Assembly (NCBI GenBank): GCA_947589505.1
Contig: CANQCF010000001.1
Span: 44,557 to 108,556, forward strand
Direction: 5' to 3'
Length of the DNA stretch: 64,000 bases
DNA from: an uncultured Acetatifactor sp.
Lineage (GTDB): Bacteria; Bacillota; Clostridia; Lachnospirales; Lachnospiraceae
How positions within the stretch are numbered: position 1 is the stretch's first letter; each line of letters opens with the position of its first letter. The notes beneath the pieces are model-generated. The model saw nothing but the letters and a program-made list of their open reading frames with translations. It searched no databases and was not told the DNA's origin. Both the position numbers and the translations under genes were made by a program. Shown piece after piece: positions 38,142 through 49,794 of this stretch.

Positions 38142-38543
38142 TTATTTGTTTTTCAGTTCTGTTTCCAACCGAAATATTGTCCTGCTCTGTTCGTCACATT
38201 GTCTCTGCAGTTCCTGAAGCTGATTCTTTGCATTGTCCAGCTGAATCTGATAAGAGACGAGCTCGTGTTTCAGATCACAAAACTCCTTCTCCTTCGCCTG
38301 CATTTCCGCCTCCAGGATATTGATCTGCCGCTTCGCCTTAAAATAATCGTCCGCAATATTCAGCTGAAGCAGAACGGACTGGATATCCATGGACTGCTTG
38401 CGGAATCCATCCATGCGATTGTAATCGGCAATTTTATTATTGATATAGGAGGCGACTCTCTGCAGATAATCCTCACTTTCGTATCCGCTGAGTTTCAGTA
38501 CCTTGCCGCCGATCACCACTTCCGTATCTGTCTTGGATGCCAT
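38142..38543 (-). CDS. zapA: Cell division protein ZapA
   Basis: EVVIGGKVLKLSGYESEDYLQRVASYINNKI followed by coiled coil. Confidence 0.88.
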   Translation of the reverse strand: MASKTDTEVVIGGKVLKLSGYESEDYLQRVASYINNKIADYNRMDGFRKQSMDIQSVLLQLNIADDYFKAKRQINILEAEMQAKEKEFCDLKHELVSYQIQLDNAKNQLQELQRQCDEQSRTIFRLETELKNK

Positions 38544-38710
38544 TACACATACCCCTTATTCTTACGTTCGTACGGCGCCGCAGACAGCGTGAATCCGTCC
38601 TTCATACATCCAGCTTGTCTTTTACGCACTGATATCATTATACAGTAAATTTGTCTTGGATACAATAGTTTTTCAAAAGGATTCCAAAAAGGAATCAAAG
38701 TTTCAGACGT

Positions 38711-39697
38711 TTAAGGCATCAAATGTTGATACGCCAGATCCGTGGCCACTCTTCCCTTCGGCGTGCGGTTAATGAACCCGTTCTTGAGGAGATAAGGCTC
38801 GTAGACGTCCTCTATCGTGCCCGGATCCTCTCCGATGGCCGCCGCCAGGGTATCCAGTCCAACCGGCCCCCCGTTAAACTTCTGAATGATGGTCATAAGC
38901 ATGTTCCGGTCGATGTGGTCCAGCCCCAGCTTGTCCACGTCCATCAGGTCCAAGGCAATCCGCGCCACATCCTCCGTGATTACGCCGTCATACTTGACCT
39001 GGGCGAAATCCCGGACCCGCTTTAAGATCCGGTTCGCCAGTCTCGGCGTACCGCGGCTCCGCCTTGCCATCTCCAGGGCGCCCCCGGGCTCGATCTCCAC
39101 ATCCAGGACCCTTGCAGAGTGCAGAATGATCTGCTGCAGCTCCGGAACCGTATAAAATTCCAGGTGATGGATCATGCCGAAACGATCCCGGAGGGGTGCG
39201 GTCAACAGTCCTGCACGGGTAGTCGCCCCCACCAAAGTGAACTTTGGAAGATCCAGACGGACAGACCTTGCGGTAGAACCCTTGCCGATCATGATATCGA
39301 TACAGTAGTCCTCCATGGCCGGGTACAGGACTTCTTCCACCTGCCGGTTCAGCCTGTGGATCTCGTCCACAAACAGGAGATCGCCTTCTTCCAGATTATT
39401 TAAGATTGCCGCCATCTCGCCGGGTTTCTCAATGGCGGGTCCGCTGGTGACCTTCAGGTGGACCCCCATCTCGTTTGCGATGATGCCAGCCAGCGTGGTC
39501 TTCCCCAGACCGGGAGGTCCGTAGAACAACACGTGATCCAGCGCATCCCCGCGCTGTTTTGCAGCCTCTATATAAATTTTCAGATTTTCCTTGACCTTTG
39601 ATTGACCGATATAGTCATCCAATACCTGGGGACGCAGAGAACCCTCGATTTTCGCGTCCTCCTCTGTCATTTCGGTCTCTATCATTCTTCTCGCCAT
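38711..39697 (-). CDS. ruvB: Holliday junction branch migration helicase RuvB
   Basis: [64 protein letters not shown]. Confidence 0.97.
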   Translation of the reverse strand: MARRMIETEMTEEDAKIEGSLRPQVLDDYIGQSKVKENLKIYIEAAKQRGDALDHVLFYGPPGLGKTTLAGIIANEMGVHLKVTSGPAIEKPGEMAAILNNLEEGDLLFVDEIHRLNRQVEEVLYPAMEDYCIDIMIGKGSTARSVRLDLPKFTLVGATTRAGLLTAPLRDRFGMIHHLEFYTVPELQQIILHSARVLDVEIEPGGALEMARRSRGTPRLANRILKRVRDFAQVKYDGVITEDVARIALDLMDVDKLGLDHIDRNMLMTIIQKFNGGPVGLDTLAAAIGEDPGTIEDVYEPYLLKNGFINRTPKGRVATDLAYQHLMP

Positions 39698-39795
39698 AAA
39701 CCCTTGTCTCCGATCCGGCGGCATCTGCTTTAGGGCAGATACCCTCTTTCCATTTCCGGTTGTGTAAATGCGCTGTCCTGATACCAAATAAACAC

Positions 39796-40407
39796 TTAAA
39801 ACATTTTCTTAAGAGCAGCCTTTAAGACAGCGCCGGAATCCAGTTTTTCGATATCCGGGATAGAATTGACCGCCTTTACGCTTTCCGTCTGACTGTAACC
39901 CAAAGCGACCAGGGCCTCTACGGCTTCCTTTTTCTGCGGGGTATCCGCAGCAGGAATGTTTCCCGCCGCTACCTCCGCAATCTCCCGGCCGATCATCTCG
40001 TCGTCATACTTCACCTTATCTTTCAGCTCCAAAATCAAGCGTTCCGCCGTGCGCGCGCCGATGCCGGGCGCTTTTGCGATGGCCTTCTTATCCTCCGAGA
40101 GAATGGCATAGCGCAGGGAATCCGCGTCCATCACCGAGAGCAGGGAAAGCGCCCCTTTGGGACCGATACCGCTGACAGTGATACATTTCTTAAAGATCTC
40201 CAGATCCGCCCTGCTGAGGAACCCGTACAGCCAGAAAGCATCTTCCCGGACGCTGGTATAGGTGTACAATTTTACAAGCTGGCCTACCCCGGGGAGCTTT
40301 GCGGCGGTATCCGATGATATCTTCACATTCATTCCCACGCCGCCCACGTCAACCACCACATTGTCCTCCGCGATATCGTCAATGATCCCGTTTACGTATG
40401 CAATCAT
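39796..40407 (-). CDS. ruvA: Holliday junction branch migration protein RuvA
   Basis: [63 protein letters not shown]. Confidence 0.95.
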   Translation of the reverse strand: MIAYVNGIIDDIAEDNVVVDVGGVGMNVKISSDTAAKLPGVGQLVKLYTYTSVREDAFWLYGFLSRADLEIFKKCITVSGIGPKGALSLLSVMDADSLRYAILSEDKKAIAKAPGIGARTAERLILELKDKVKYDDEMIGREIAEVAAGNIPAADTPQKKEAVEALVALGYSQTESVKAVNSIPDIEKLDSGAVLKAALKKMF

Positions 40408-40656
40408 AACGTCTCCTGTTCCCTGACCGGACGCAGCTGAAAAATCCGATCCCCTCCTTCGCATTTACATCCAGTTTACCACATCCAAACATATGTTTCA
40501 AGTCTTTCATAACCGGAGAATGCAGACGCCGCCAGATTGGAAACGGGATTGCTTTTGCTTTCAGAGGGAGACAGAAAAACCGGGTTGATAAAATCGACAT
40601 GAAAAGTTGGAGATTTCCCGGCCAGGCTGATGCTATCCCGCCCCCTGCTTTTTACT

Positions 40657-42042
40657 TTATGCCTGCTCTTTCATCAGCTGGGACGAAGCCATCTTTCGAA
40701 AGACGATCCAAAAGCAGATCAGATGGACCAGGAAGGTCAGTCCCCAGCTGATGGGATAGGAAATATACAGGCATTCCAGCGTGTGATACTGCTGAAAAAT
40801 GGTATAGATCCAGATTACCCGGAAGAGGCAGACACCGATCAGGGATACCAGCATGGGCATGATCGCATAGCCCATTCCCCGAAGGCTCCCCACAGCCACG
40901 TCCATCATCCCGCAGAGACAATATGTGGTACAGATCACGCTGAGCCTCAGGAGCCCGTAAGAGATGGCCTCGGAGGTATTCGAATAGAGTTTTAGGAGCG
41001 TTCCGCCAAGGAGATACGCGCCGTTTCCGAGGATCAGCCCCACCGCCATGACAAGCAGCAGGCAGATTCCCAGGATCCTCTTGATCCGGTCCGGTTTTCT
41101 CGCGCCGTAGTTCTGACTGGTAAAGCTGATGGCTGCCTGATGCAGGGCGTTCATGGCCGTATAGACGAAGCCCTCGATATTTGCCGCGGCGGTGTTGCCC
41201 GCCATGGCGATCTTCCCGAAGGAATTCACGGAGGACTGGATCAGCACATTGGAGATGGAAAACAGCGCGCCCTGGAGCCCTGCGGGGACGCCGATCTGGA
41301 TCATCTTAAAAAGCTTATCCTTCTTGATGGACAGGCACTTCAGATCCAGCCGGTAATCCGCTTCGGTCCGCATCAGACAGCGGAGCACCAAAAACGCGGA
41401 CACCGCCTGGGAAATCACCGTGGCGATGGCAACTCCCGCAACCCCCATGTGAAAGACAATGACAAACACCAGGTTCAGGACCACGTTGATGATCCCCGCC
41501 GTCAGGAGATAATACAGGGGACGCTTGGTATCCCCCACCGCCCTTAAAATGGCGCTGCCGAAATTATAGGCCATCATCACCGGCATCCCGGCGAAATAGA
41601 TCCGCATATAGAGTATGGCCATCTGAATGACGTCGTCGGGGGTATCCATCATCCGCAGAGCAGGTCCCGAGAGGAAAAAGCCGAGAAAGACAAGAACCAC
41701 TCCGCACAGGAGGGAGGTCAGGATCGAGGTGTGTACGATCTCTTTCAGCTCCTTCTTCTGACCGGAGCCGTAAAACCGCGCCACCAGGACATTGGTTCCC
41801 ACCGACAGGCCGATGAAGACATTGACCAATAGGTTGATCAGGGCGCTGGTGGAGCCCACCGCCGCAAGGGAGTCGTCCCCGGCGAATTTTCCAACGACGA
41901 TGATATCCGCCGCGTTAAACAAAAGCTGCAAAATCCCGGAGAGCATCAGCGGGATGTAAAAGACAATGATCTTGCCCAAAAGCGAGCCATTGCACATATC
42001 GATCTCATATTTTTTTGAAGATTTCGTCTCTGAACTGCTCAC
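40657..42042 (-). CDS. MATE family efflux transporter
   Basis: 12-TM-like; IIVGKFAGDDSLAAVGSTSALINLLVNVFIGLSVGTNVLVARFYG. Confidence 0.9.
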   Translation of the reverse strand: MSSSETKSSKKYEIDMCNGSLLGKIIVFYIPLMLSGILQLLFNAADIIVVGKFAGDDSLAAVGSTSALINLLVNVFIGLSVGTNVLVARFYGSGQKKELKEIVHTSILTSLLCGVVLVFLGFFLSGPALRMMDTPDDVIQMAILYMRIYFAGMPVMMAYNFGSAILRAVGDTKRPLYYLLTAGIINVVLNLVFVIVFHMGVAGVAIATVISQAVSAFLVLRCLMRTEADYRLDLKCLSIKKDKLFKMIQIGVPAGLQGALFSISNVLIQSSVNSFGKIAMAGNTAAANIEGFVYTAMNALHQAAISFTSQNYGARKPDRIKRILGICLLLVMAVGLILGNGAYLLGGTLLKLYSNTSEAISYGLLRLSVICTTYCLCGMMDVAVGSLRGMGYAIMPMLVSLIGVCLFRVIWIYTIFQQYHTLECLYISYPISWGLTFLVHLICFWIVFRKMASSQLMKEQA

Positions 42043-42102
42043 TTTTCCACCTTCTTTTTCTGAAAAAACGATAATTGCCCCCCTTTTGAGCTTTTCCTGT
42101 GC

Positions 42103-42588
42103 TTACTTATTGTTGATGTAATTGACAAGCCCCTCTGCAGCGATGATCTTCTGCATAAACTCCGGGAAAGCCTGACCCTGGAAAGAAGAGCCTTTTGTCA
42201 GGTCCGTGATCACGCCGGTGTCAAAATTCACTTCCACCTGATCCCCTGCAGAGATTCCCTTGGATGCCTCGGGACATTCGATGATGGGAAGCCCGATGTT
42301 GATGGCATTGCGGTAAAAGATCCTTGCGAAGGTCTCCGCGATGACGCAGCTTACGCCCGCCGCCTTGATCGCAATGGGGGCGTGCTCCCGGGAGGAACCG
42401 CAGCCGAAATTCTTTTCCGCGACGATGATATCCCCCTTTTTCACGTTTTTGATAAAGTCCTTGTCGATATCCTCCATGCAGTGCGTGGCAAGCTCCGCAG
42501 GGTCGGAAGAATTTAAGTATCTGGCGGGGATGATCACATCCGTATCTACGTTATCGCCATATTTAAAAACCGTTCCTTTTGCGTTCAT
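42103..42588 (-). CDS. leuD: 3-isopropylmalate dehydratase small subunit
   Basis: [51 protein letters not shown]. Confidence 0.95.
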   Translation of the reverse strand: MNAKGTVFKYGDNVDTDVIIPARYLNSSDPAELATHCMEDIDKDFIKNVKKGDIIVAEKNFGCGSSREHAPIAIKAAGVSCVIAETFARIFYRNAINIGLPIIECPEASKGISAGDQVEVNFDTGVITDLTKGSSFQGQAFPEFMQKIIAAEGLVNYINNK

Positions 42589-42689
42589 ACTCCTATCCTT
42601 TCTCACTGGATCAGGCGGCCTTCCGGGCCGGAAGGATCGGTCTTTCCCGAAAATGCCGTCCGCTTTCCAGTTCTATCCATTTCTTTTGC

Positions 42690-42925
42690 TTTGCGATTTT
42701 GTATCTTTCTTATTCTTTTGTCGAGCTTTTCTGCTTCATGCGATTTACGCCATCTATTCTGATGTCCTTTTTCTCTGTAAGTCGTTTTGACAAACCTTTT
42801 TAGAATTCTGCCTTCTGCTATTTTGTTTGCTGCCTTTCATTCCAACAATTCTGCTTTCTGCAATTTTGCTTCACGGGCTTTTGTCTTTGCAATTCTGTTT
42901 ACGATTCTGCTTTTCCACTCGTTTC
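42690..42925. repeat. Degenerate T-rich repeats in leuC-leuD spacer
   Basis: Plus strand TTCTGCCTTCTGCTATTTTG and TTCTGCTTTCTGCAATTTTG plus several TTCTGnTT/GCGATTT partials. Confidence 0.5.
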
Positions 42926-42995
42926 TCTTCCTGCAGGACCTCAAAACTCTCAAACCCCAAAGCCTCAAAACAGCAATTTCCCTTTACCGAGGTTG

Positions 42996-44282
42996 TCAGT
43001 CAAGCTCGCAGGGGCAGGAGATCTTGCCGGTCACCGCGCTGGCAGCCGCAACCGCGGGACTTGCCAGATAGATCTCGGAGTTCACATGGCCCATGCGCCC
43101 CACGAAATTCCGGTTTGTGGTGGAAACGCACCGCTCTCCCTCCGCAAGGATGCCCATGTAGCCGCCCAGGCAGGGACCGCAGGTGGGCGTGCTGACCACC
43201 GCTCCGGCCTCCACAAATATCTTAAGCAGCCCCTCTTCCATGGCCTGCATATAAATGGCCTGGGTCGCAGGGATCACGATACAGCGCATCCCCTTTTTCA
43301 CATGTCTTCCCTTCAGGATTTCCGCCGCTGTTCTCAGATCGTCCAGACGGCCGTTGGTGCAGGAGCCGATGACAACCTGATCGATGGGAATCTCCTCTAT
43401 CTTGTGGATCTCGTCGATGGTGAGGGTATTCTCCGGGAGATGGGGGAAAGCCACCGTGGGCTGCAGGGCGCTCAGGTCGATGGTGTACTCCGCGTCGTAA
43501 ACCGCGTCCTCGTCCGCCTCATAGATCGTGTAGGCTCTGTTGGAATGTTCCTTCATATACTGCTCCGCCAGCGCGTCCACAGGGAAGATCCCGTTCTTTC
43601 CGCCGGCCTCGATTGCCATATTGGCGATGGTGAATCGGTCGTCCATGGAGAGGTTTGCGATGCCGTCGCCCACAAATTCCATGGATTTATAGAGTGCGCC
43701 GTCCACGCCGATCATGCCGATGATATGCAGAATCACATCCTTGCCGCTGACCCACTTGGAGGGTTTCCCGGTCAGGTTGAATTTGATCGCCGAAGGCACT
43801 TTGAACCAGGCCATGCCGGTTGCCATGCCCGCAGCCATATCCGTGCTCCCCACACCCGTGGAAAACGCGCCCAGGGCGCCGTATGTACAAGTATGGGAGT
43901 CCGCGCCGATGATCACGTCTCCGGCGACGGTCAAGCCTTTCTCCGGCAGGAGGGCATGTTCGATCCCCATCTCTCCCACCTCAAAATAATTGGTGATCTC
44001 GTTTCTCTTTGCAAATTCCCGCACGCATTTGCAGTGCTCCGCGGATTTAATGTCCTTGTTGGGGACAAAATGGTCGGGGACCAGGGCGATCTTATCCCTG
44101 TCAAAGACGCCGTCCACCTTCATCTTCTCCATTTCTTTAATGGCGACGGGACTGGTGATATCGTTTCCCAGCACCAGATCCAGCTTTGCCTCTATGAGCT
44201 GGCCGGCTTCCACCTTCTCCAGTCCGGCCGCGTGGGCCAGGATCTTTTGTGTCATTGTCATACCCATGGCAGGTTCCTCCAT
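42996..44282 (-). CDS. leuC: 3-isopropylmalate dehydratase large subunit
   Basis: [57 protein letters not shown]. Confidence 0.95.
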   Translation of the reverse strand: MEEPAMGMTMTQKILAHAAGLEKVEAGQLIEAKLDLVLGNDITSPVAIKEMEKMKVDGVFDRDKIALVPDHFVPNKDIKSAEHCKCVREFAKRNEITNYFEVGEMGIEHALLPEKGLTVAGDVIIGADSHTCTYGALGAFSTGVGSTDMAAGMATGMAWFKVPSAIKFNLTGKPSKWVSGKDVILHIIGMIGVDGALYKSMEFVGDGIANLSMDDRFTIANMAIEAGGKNGIFPVDALAEQYMKEHSNRAYTIYEADEDAVYDAEYTIDLSALQPTVAFPHLPENTLTIDEIHKIEEIPIDQVVIGSCTNGRLDDLRTAAEILKGRHVKKGMRCIVIPATQAIYMQAMEEGLLKIFVEAGAVVSTPTCGPCLGGYMGILAEGERCVSTTNRNFVGRMGHVNSEIYLASPAVAAASAVTGKISCPCELD

Positions 44283-44454
44283 CTTTTTCTTAATATTTCA
44301 AAAAGCAGTTTCCGGCAATGCGGAAACACTTTTCAGATACATTTTCATACCAGAACAATCTATTGGATCTGTTGTCCCCCTTTATAAAAGGCAGCGTCCC
44401 AAGAAAGAAAGCCCCCGAAAAATCTCAGATTTACCCGGCTCGCTTCGCTCATCC

Positions 44455-44534
44455 AATGTCCGTTCCACGGTGATCAGAATCAACTTGACCCCCGCGGGAC
44501 AGACTGCCCGACTCCGCTCCACGCGGACATTATA
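44455..44534 (-). promoter_or_regulatory. Candidate promoter/structured leader of leuCD
   Basis: TATAAT on minus strand (44534-44529), then leader with CGGACATT/AATGTCCG arms and near-palindrome GGGCAGtCTGtCCC. Confidence 0.35.
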
Positions 44535-44592
44535 TCACATCCTATTTGGAAAGGAAATAGACGGATTTAACGGAATTTATGAACGGAATGAT

Positions 44593-44619
44593 TAAAAAGA
44601 GGGATGCACAAGGCATCCC
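44593..44619 (-). terminator. Rho-independent terminator downstream of ilvC
   Basis: Minus strand GGGATGC-cttgt-GCATCCCtcTTTTTAAT. Confidence 0.8.
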
Positions 44620-44638
44620 CCATACAGTTCAGACTTGA

Positions 44639-45694
<1,056 letters not shown>

Positions 45695-45748
45695 TTATAA
45701 CTAATAGGGAGGCCTTTTGCAGTCTTCCTAAAGCTATCGAAACAAAAC

Positions 45749-46246
45749 TTAAAGCATCACGACATTCTTCGTGCCGCGGCCGAGTCCGGCGATTCCCGTC
45801 CGGGCCAGCTCCAGGATCTCATACCCCTCCAGGAGGCTGATGAACGCCTCGATCTTGCTCTGGTTGCCGGTCATCTCGATGATCAGGCTCTCCGGCCCCA
45901 CGTCGATGATCTTTGCGCGGAAGATATCCGCCACGGAAATCACGGTCTGGCGCTGGTCTGCAGCCGCCTTCACTTTGATCAGGACCAGTTCCCGGTAGAC
46001 GCTCTCCTCCGGTTTCAGCTCCTTTACATCCAGCACGTCCACCAGTTTCCCCACCTGCTTCTCGATCTGTTCCAGGGCCTCGTCATCCCCGGTGGCAACG
46101 ATGGTGATCCGGCTGTACCTGGGATCTGCGGTGACGCCGGCCGTAATGCTCTCGATATTGTATCCCCGGCGGGAAAACAGGCCCGTAATGCGGCTCAGCA
46201 CGCCGGAAGTATTGTTTGCCAATAGCTGAAAAACTTTTTTCTGCAT
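45749..46246 (-). CDS. ilvN: Acetolactate synthase small subunit
   Basis: LLANNTSGVLSRITGLFSRRGYNIESITAG (ACT), EMTGNQSKIEAFI. Confidence 0.93.
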   Translation of the reverse strand: MQKKVFQLLANNTSGVLSRITGLFSRRGYNIESITAGVTADPRYSRITIVATGDDEALEQIEKQVGKLVDVLDVKELKPEESVYRELVLIKVKAAADQRQTVISVADIFRAKIIDVGPESLIIEMTGNQSKIEAFISLLEGYEILELARTGIAGLGRGTKNVVML

Positions 46247-46333
46247 GTCACACCTCTTACGTTAAGTCAAAACCTTTGAAAATCAATATAGCAACAATTC
46301 CTGAGAATGTCAACAAAACTGATAAAAATAGTT

Positions 46334-46822
46334 TCAGTCATTCTCCGCGCATTTGCAGAGCGCCAAGGTCCCGGTCCGGGCAACCTCCACGATGCTGAAG
46401 CTCTGGAACATGCCGAGCATAAGCCGGATCCTCTCGGGCTCGTCACAGAGCTGGATCATCATGTAATGTTTGGACATATCCACGATCTGAGCTTTCATGA
46501 TCTCGCAGATCTCCATGATTTCACGGCGGTTCGACTTGTTGTACTTTACTTTGAGCAGCATCAGCTCCCTGTTGACGCACTGGCCCTCCTCGAAGGTTTT
46601 GACCTTGATGACGTCCAGCTTCTTGTTCAGCTGCTTCTCGATCTGCTCGGTGGTGCGCTGGTCCCCGCTGGAAACGATGGTCATGCAGGAGACATCCGGA
46701 GCGTCCGTCTCTCCCACGGCAAGACTGTCGATATTAAAGCACCTTCTGGAGAACAGTCCCGCCACCTTGCAGAGCACGCCGGAACGGTTTTCCACCAAAA
46801 CAGAATAAATTTTCTTCTTCAC
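46334..46822 (-). CDS. Second acetolactate synthase small-subunit-like (ACT) protein
   Basis: KKIYSVLVENRSGVLCKVAGLFSRRCFNIDSLAVGETDAPDVSCMTIV; adjacent to ilvB. Confidence 0.9.
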   Translation of the reverse strand: MKKKIYSVLVENRSGVLCKVAGLFSRRCFNIDSLAVGETDAPDVSCMTIVSSGDQRTTEQIEKQLNKKLDVIKVKTFEEGQCVNRELMLLKVKYNKSNRREIMEICEIMKAQIVDMSKHYMMIQLCDEPERIRLMLGMFQSFSIVEVARTGTLALCKCAEND

Positions 46823-46837
46823 CGGAATCCCTCCATT

Positions 46838-48451
46838 CTACACCAGATCCATGGGATCGATCACGCACTCCAGAAGCATGGACTCATCCTTTGCAAGGAA
46901 CCGGTCCAGCACCTCTTCGGCCCGGTCCATGCTCTCCAGCCTGAGATACGGCATGTCATAGGCGCTGACCAGCTTTTCCAGATCCGGGCTGCCGGAGAGA
47001 TCCACGACAGAGTAATGATCCTTGTATGTGAAATGCTGATACTGCCGCACCATTCCGAGATAATTGTTCTTCATCACGATGATCTTCACCGGGATATCGT
47101 GCTGCCGGAGGGTCGCCAGCTCCATCATGGACATCTGGAAAGAACCGTCCCCGCAGACCGCGATCACCTGCCTGTCCGGCGCGGCCAGCTTCGCCCCCAT
47201 CGCCGCCGGAATGGAGTACCCCATGGTTCCCATGCCGCCGGAGGTCATAAACCTGCCTTCCCGTACGATATGGTATCCGCAGGACCAGATCTGGTTCTGA
47301 CCCACGTCAGCGACGTAAATGCCGTTGGCCTGCATTTTTTCGGAGAGCAGGGTAATAAACGCCGCCGGGTCCACATAATCGGGATTGGGATTCCTCTTTG
47401 GCGCCATGGAAACCCGGTATTCTTCCAGCGTATGAATCCACTCCGCCGTATCGCAGGAGAATTCCTCCTGGGCCAGGTCCGCAAAGATATGCTTTGCATC
47501 CCCCACCAGCGGAATGGAGGGCCCCGCGTTCTTGCCGATCTCCGCGGGATCCACGTCGATGTGTACCAGGATCTTGTTCCTGGTGATCACTTCCGGCTGG
47601 TTCACCGCCCGGTCCGCCACCCTGGCGCCCACCATGATCAGCAGGTCGGCCTCATTCATGGCCCGGTTGGCATAAGCCTTGCCGTTGTTCCCCACCATGC
47701 CGAAATACAGGGGATCCTTCGTCGGCATGACGCCGATTCCCATCATGGTGGACACCACCGGGATCCGGTACTCTTTGGAAAATGCCCTCAGCTCCTGCTC
47801 CGCCTCGGATAACAGGACGCCGCCTCCGGCGCAGATCAGGGGGCGCTTTGCCCTCTCCAGCTCCCGGACCACTTTCTTGATCTGGGCCATATTGCCCTTG
47901 ACCGTGGGCTTATAGGTGCGCATATTGATCTCTTCCGGATAATGGAACTTTTCCAGAGAAGCGTTCTGAATGTCGATGGGCACGTCGATGAGGACCGGTC
48001 CCTTCCGCCCGGTATTTGCAATGTGAAAGGCTTCCTTAAAGATCCGGGGAATGTCCTTCACGTCCCGCACCAAATAACTGTACTTTACAAAAGACTCCAC
48101 AGCGCCGGTGATATCCGCCTCCTGGAAGACGTCGCTTCCCAGGAGTTCGCTGTTCACCTGGCCCGTGATGCACACCAGCGGGATGCTGTCGGCAAAAGCC
48201 GTGGCGATACCGGTAATTACATTGGTGGCGCCGGGGCCGCTGGTCACCGCGCACACGCCGGGCCGGCCGGTGATCCGGGCCATACCGCTGGCCGCGTGAG
48301 CGGCGTTCTGTTCCGTCCGGATCAGGATCGTCCGGATCGGTGATTCCAGGATACTGTTATAAAAAGGACAGATTGCGACGCCCGGATAGCCGAAAACAAC
48401 CGAAACCTGTTCCGCCTCCAGACATTTGATGATGGCATCCGCTCCGTTCAT
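46838..48451 (-). CDS. ilvB: Acetolactate synthase large subunit
   Basis: FGYPGVAICPFYNSI, TEQNAAHAASGMARITGRPGVCAVTSGPGATN, CGDGSFQMSMMELATL. Confidence 0.95.
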   Translation of the reverse strand: MNGADAIIKCLEAEQVSVVFGYPGVAICPFYNSILESPIRTILIRTEQNAAHAASGMARITGRPGVCAVTSGPGATNVITGIATAFADSIPLVCITGQVNSELLGSDVFQEADITGAVESFVKYSYLVRDVKDIPRIFKEAFHIANTGRKGPVLIDVPIDIQNASLEKFHYPEEINMRTYKPTVKGNMAQIKKVVRELERAKRPLICAGGGVLLSEAEQELRAFSKEYRIPVVSTMMGIGVMPTKDPLYFGMVGNNGKAYANRAMNEADLLIMVGARVADRAVNQPEVITRNKILVHIDVDPAEIGKNAGPSIPLVGDAKHIFADLAQEEFSCDTAEWIHTLEEYRVSMAPKRNPNPDYVDPAAFITLLSEKMQANGIYVADVGQNQIWSCGYHIVREGRFMTSGGMGTMGYSIPAAMGAKLAAPDRQVIAVCGDGSFQMSMMELATLRQHDIPVKIIVMKNNYLGMVRQYQHFTYKDHYSVVDLSGSPDLEKLVSAYDMPYLRLESMDRAEEVLDRFLAKDESMLLECVIDPMDLV

Positions 48452-48692
48452 AAAATTTCCTCCTGTAATGCTCGCGTTTCAGGAAAGCGCCGCGAGACGT
48501 GCACAGACGCCCTCTCCGCCTTCCATTCCCCAAAAACGAATCTAAATCTAAGACCAAGGACGATTATAACATATAATAGGTTTTATCGTAAAGGGTCGAT
48601 TTTCACAAGTTTTTTATAAATGGTTGATTAAAAGAAAGAAATATGTTAAATTAAACAAGGTGTGTTTTATGAATTTTGGGAGGATCGGATAA

Positions 48693-49229
48693 ATGTTAAA
48701 AAAAATACAGGTTTTGGCAGCGGGTCTGGCTGTGTCCCTTTTGCTCGGAGGATGCGGGACGGAAGATCCGGAACTTACAAAGTTTAAGAATGACATAGAC
48801 AGTTTCTGCGGCAGTCTCTCAGACCTCGACAAATCCATGAATGGTATCGACGCAAGTTCCGACAATGCTTCAGCCCAGCTCCTGGAATACCTGGACGAAG
48901 TGGATCTGCGTTTTCAGGGCTTTGCAGACCTGGACTTTCCCGCCGAGTTTGATTATCTGGAATCCCTGGCGGACGAAGCCAGCGAGTACATGACGGAGGC
49001 TGTGGAATATTACCATCTCTCCTACTCCAACGGCTCCTACAACGAGTACACGGCGGATTACGCCCAGGAAAACTATTCCAGAGCTATCAAGCGGATCAAG
49101 ATTATACTCGCGTTCCTGCGCGGTGAAACGCCGGATGAGGACGACATCAGCATTACATACGAGACCCCGGCGGAGGGAGATTCTTCAGCACCCGACAATT
49201 CTGAAAGCTCCGAGGACACTGTTCAGTAA
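48693..49229 (+). CDS. Putative lipoprotein, unknown function
   Basis: MLKKIQVLAAGLAVSLLLGGCGTEDPE: signal peptide with LGGC lipobox. Confidence 0.75.
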   Translation: MLKKIQVLAAGLAVSLLLGGCGTEDPELTKFKNDIDSFCGSLSDLDKSMNGIDASSDNASAQLLEYLDEVDLRFQGFADLDFPAEFDYLESLADEASEYMTEAVEYYHLSYSNGSYNEYTADYAQENYSRAIKRIKIILAFLRGETPDEDDISITYETPAEGDSSAPDNSESSEDTVQ

Positions 49230-49262
49230 AAAATTTTTCGAGCGCAATATATTTCTTTTCAA

Positions 49263-49294
49263 AAACAGCTATGACCGGCGGCCATAGCTGTTTT
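49263..49294 (+). terminator. Terminator downstream of lipoprotein gene
   Basis: AAACAGCTATG...CATAGCTGTTTTGTAATT. Confidence 0.7.
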
Positions 49295-49356
49295 GTAATT
49301 GTCTGCCTGTGAATGATCTCTTCGCGGTCTTTCATCGCACTTTTATCCCATGACAG

Positions 49357-49794
49357 TCACATACAGATGTGGAAACACAGTCTCAAAACATTCTTCAGGA
49401 TACAGTTGCCAAACAGGATCGCAGCGGCCCCGTAGAGGTACCAGTCGTGAAACCGCCATCCCTTAATATGGGGCACCTTCAATCTTGCCAGCGTCTGGGT
49501 GATCATAAATCCGCCTCCGAGGACTGCCGTGTATAACACCAGGGGATGGTACCACAGAGACAGCAGGATATGCCCGTGCAGAAGAGCCTCCACCGCTCTC
49601 GTACCGCCGCAGCCCGGACAGTAAATGCCGAAAAAAGCGTTCAGCACGCAGGGCAGATGAATCCTGTCAAGCCAGACATAACGATAAAACAAGGCGGCCG
49701 GGATCAAAAAAATCACCCCGGCCCAGCCTGCCAGATACAATGTAGATTCCAGGTTCCGCTCTTTCATCAATTCATTAATTCTGATAATTTTCAA
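49357..49794 (-). CDS. DUF2752 domain membrane protein
   Basis: PCVLNAFFGIYCPGCGGTRAVEALLHGHILLSLWYHPLVL. Confidence 0.88.
   Translation of the reverse strand: MKIIRINELMKERNLESTLYLAGWAGVIFLIPAALFYRYVWLDRIHLPCVLNAFFGIYCPGCGGTRAVEALLHGHILLSLWYHPLVLYTAVLGGGFMITQTLARLKVPHIKGWRFHDWYLYGAAAILFGNCILKNVLRLCFHICM

Noticed and set aside
42993-44387. 464-aa plus-strand ORF
   Set aside because: Antisense shadow of leuC; composition is shadow-like
46307-47812. 501-aa plus-strand ORF
   Set aside because: Antisense shadow of ilvN-like/ilvB; no recognisable domain
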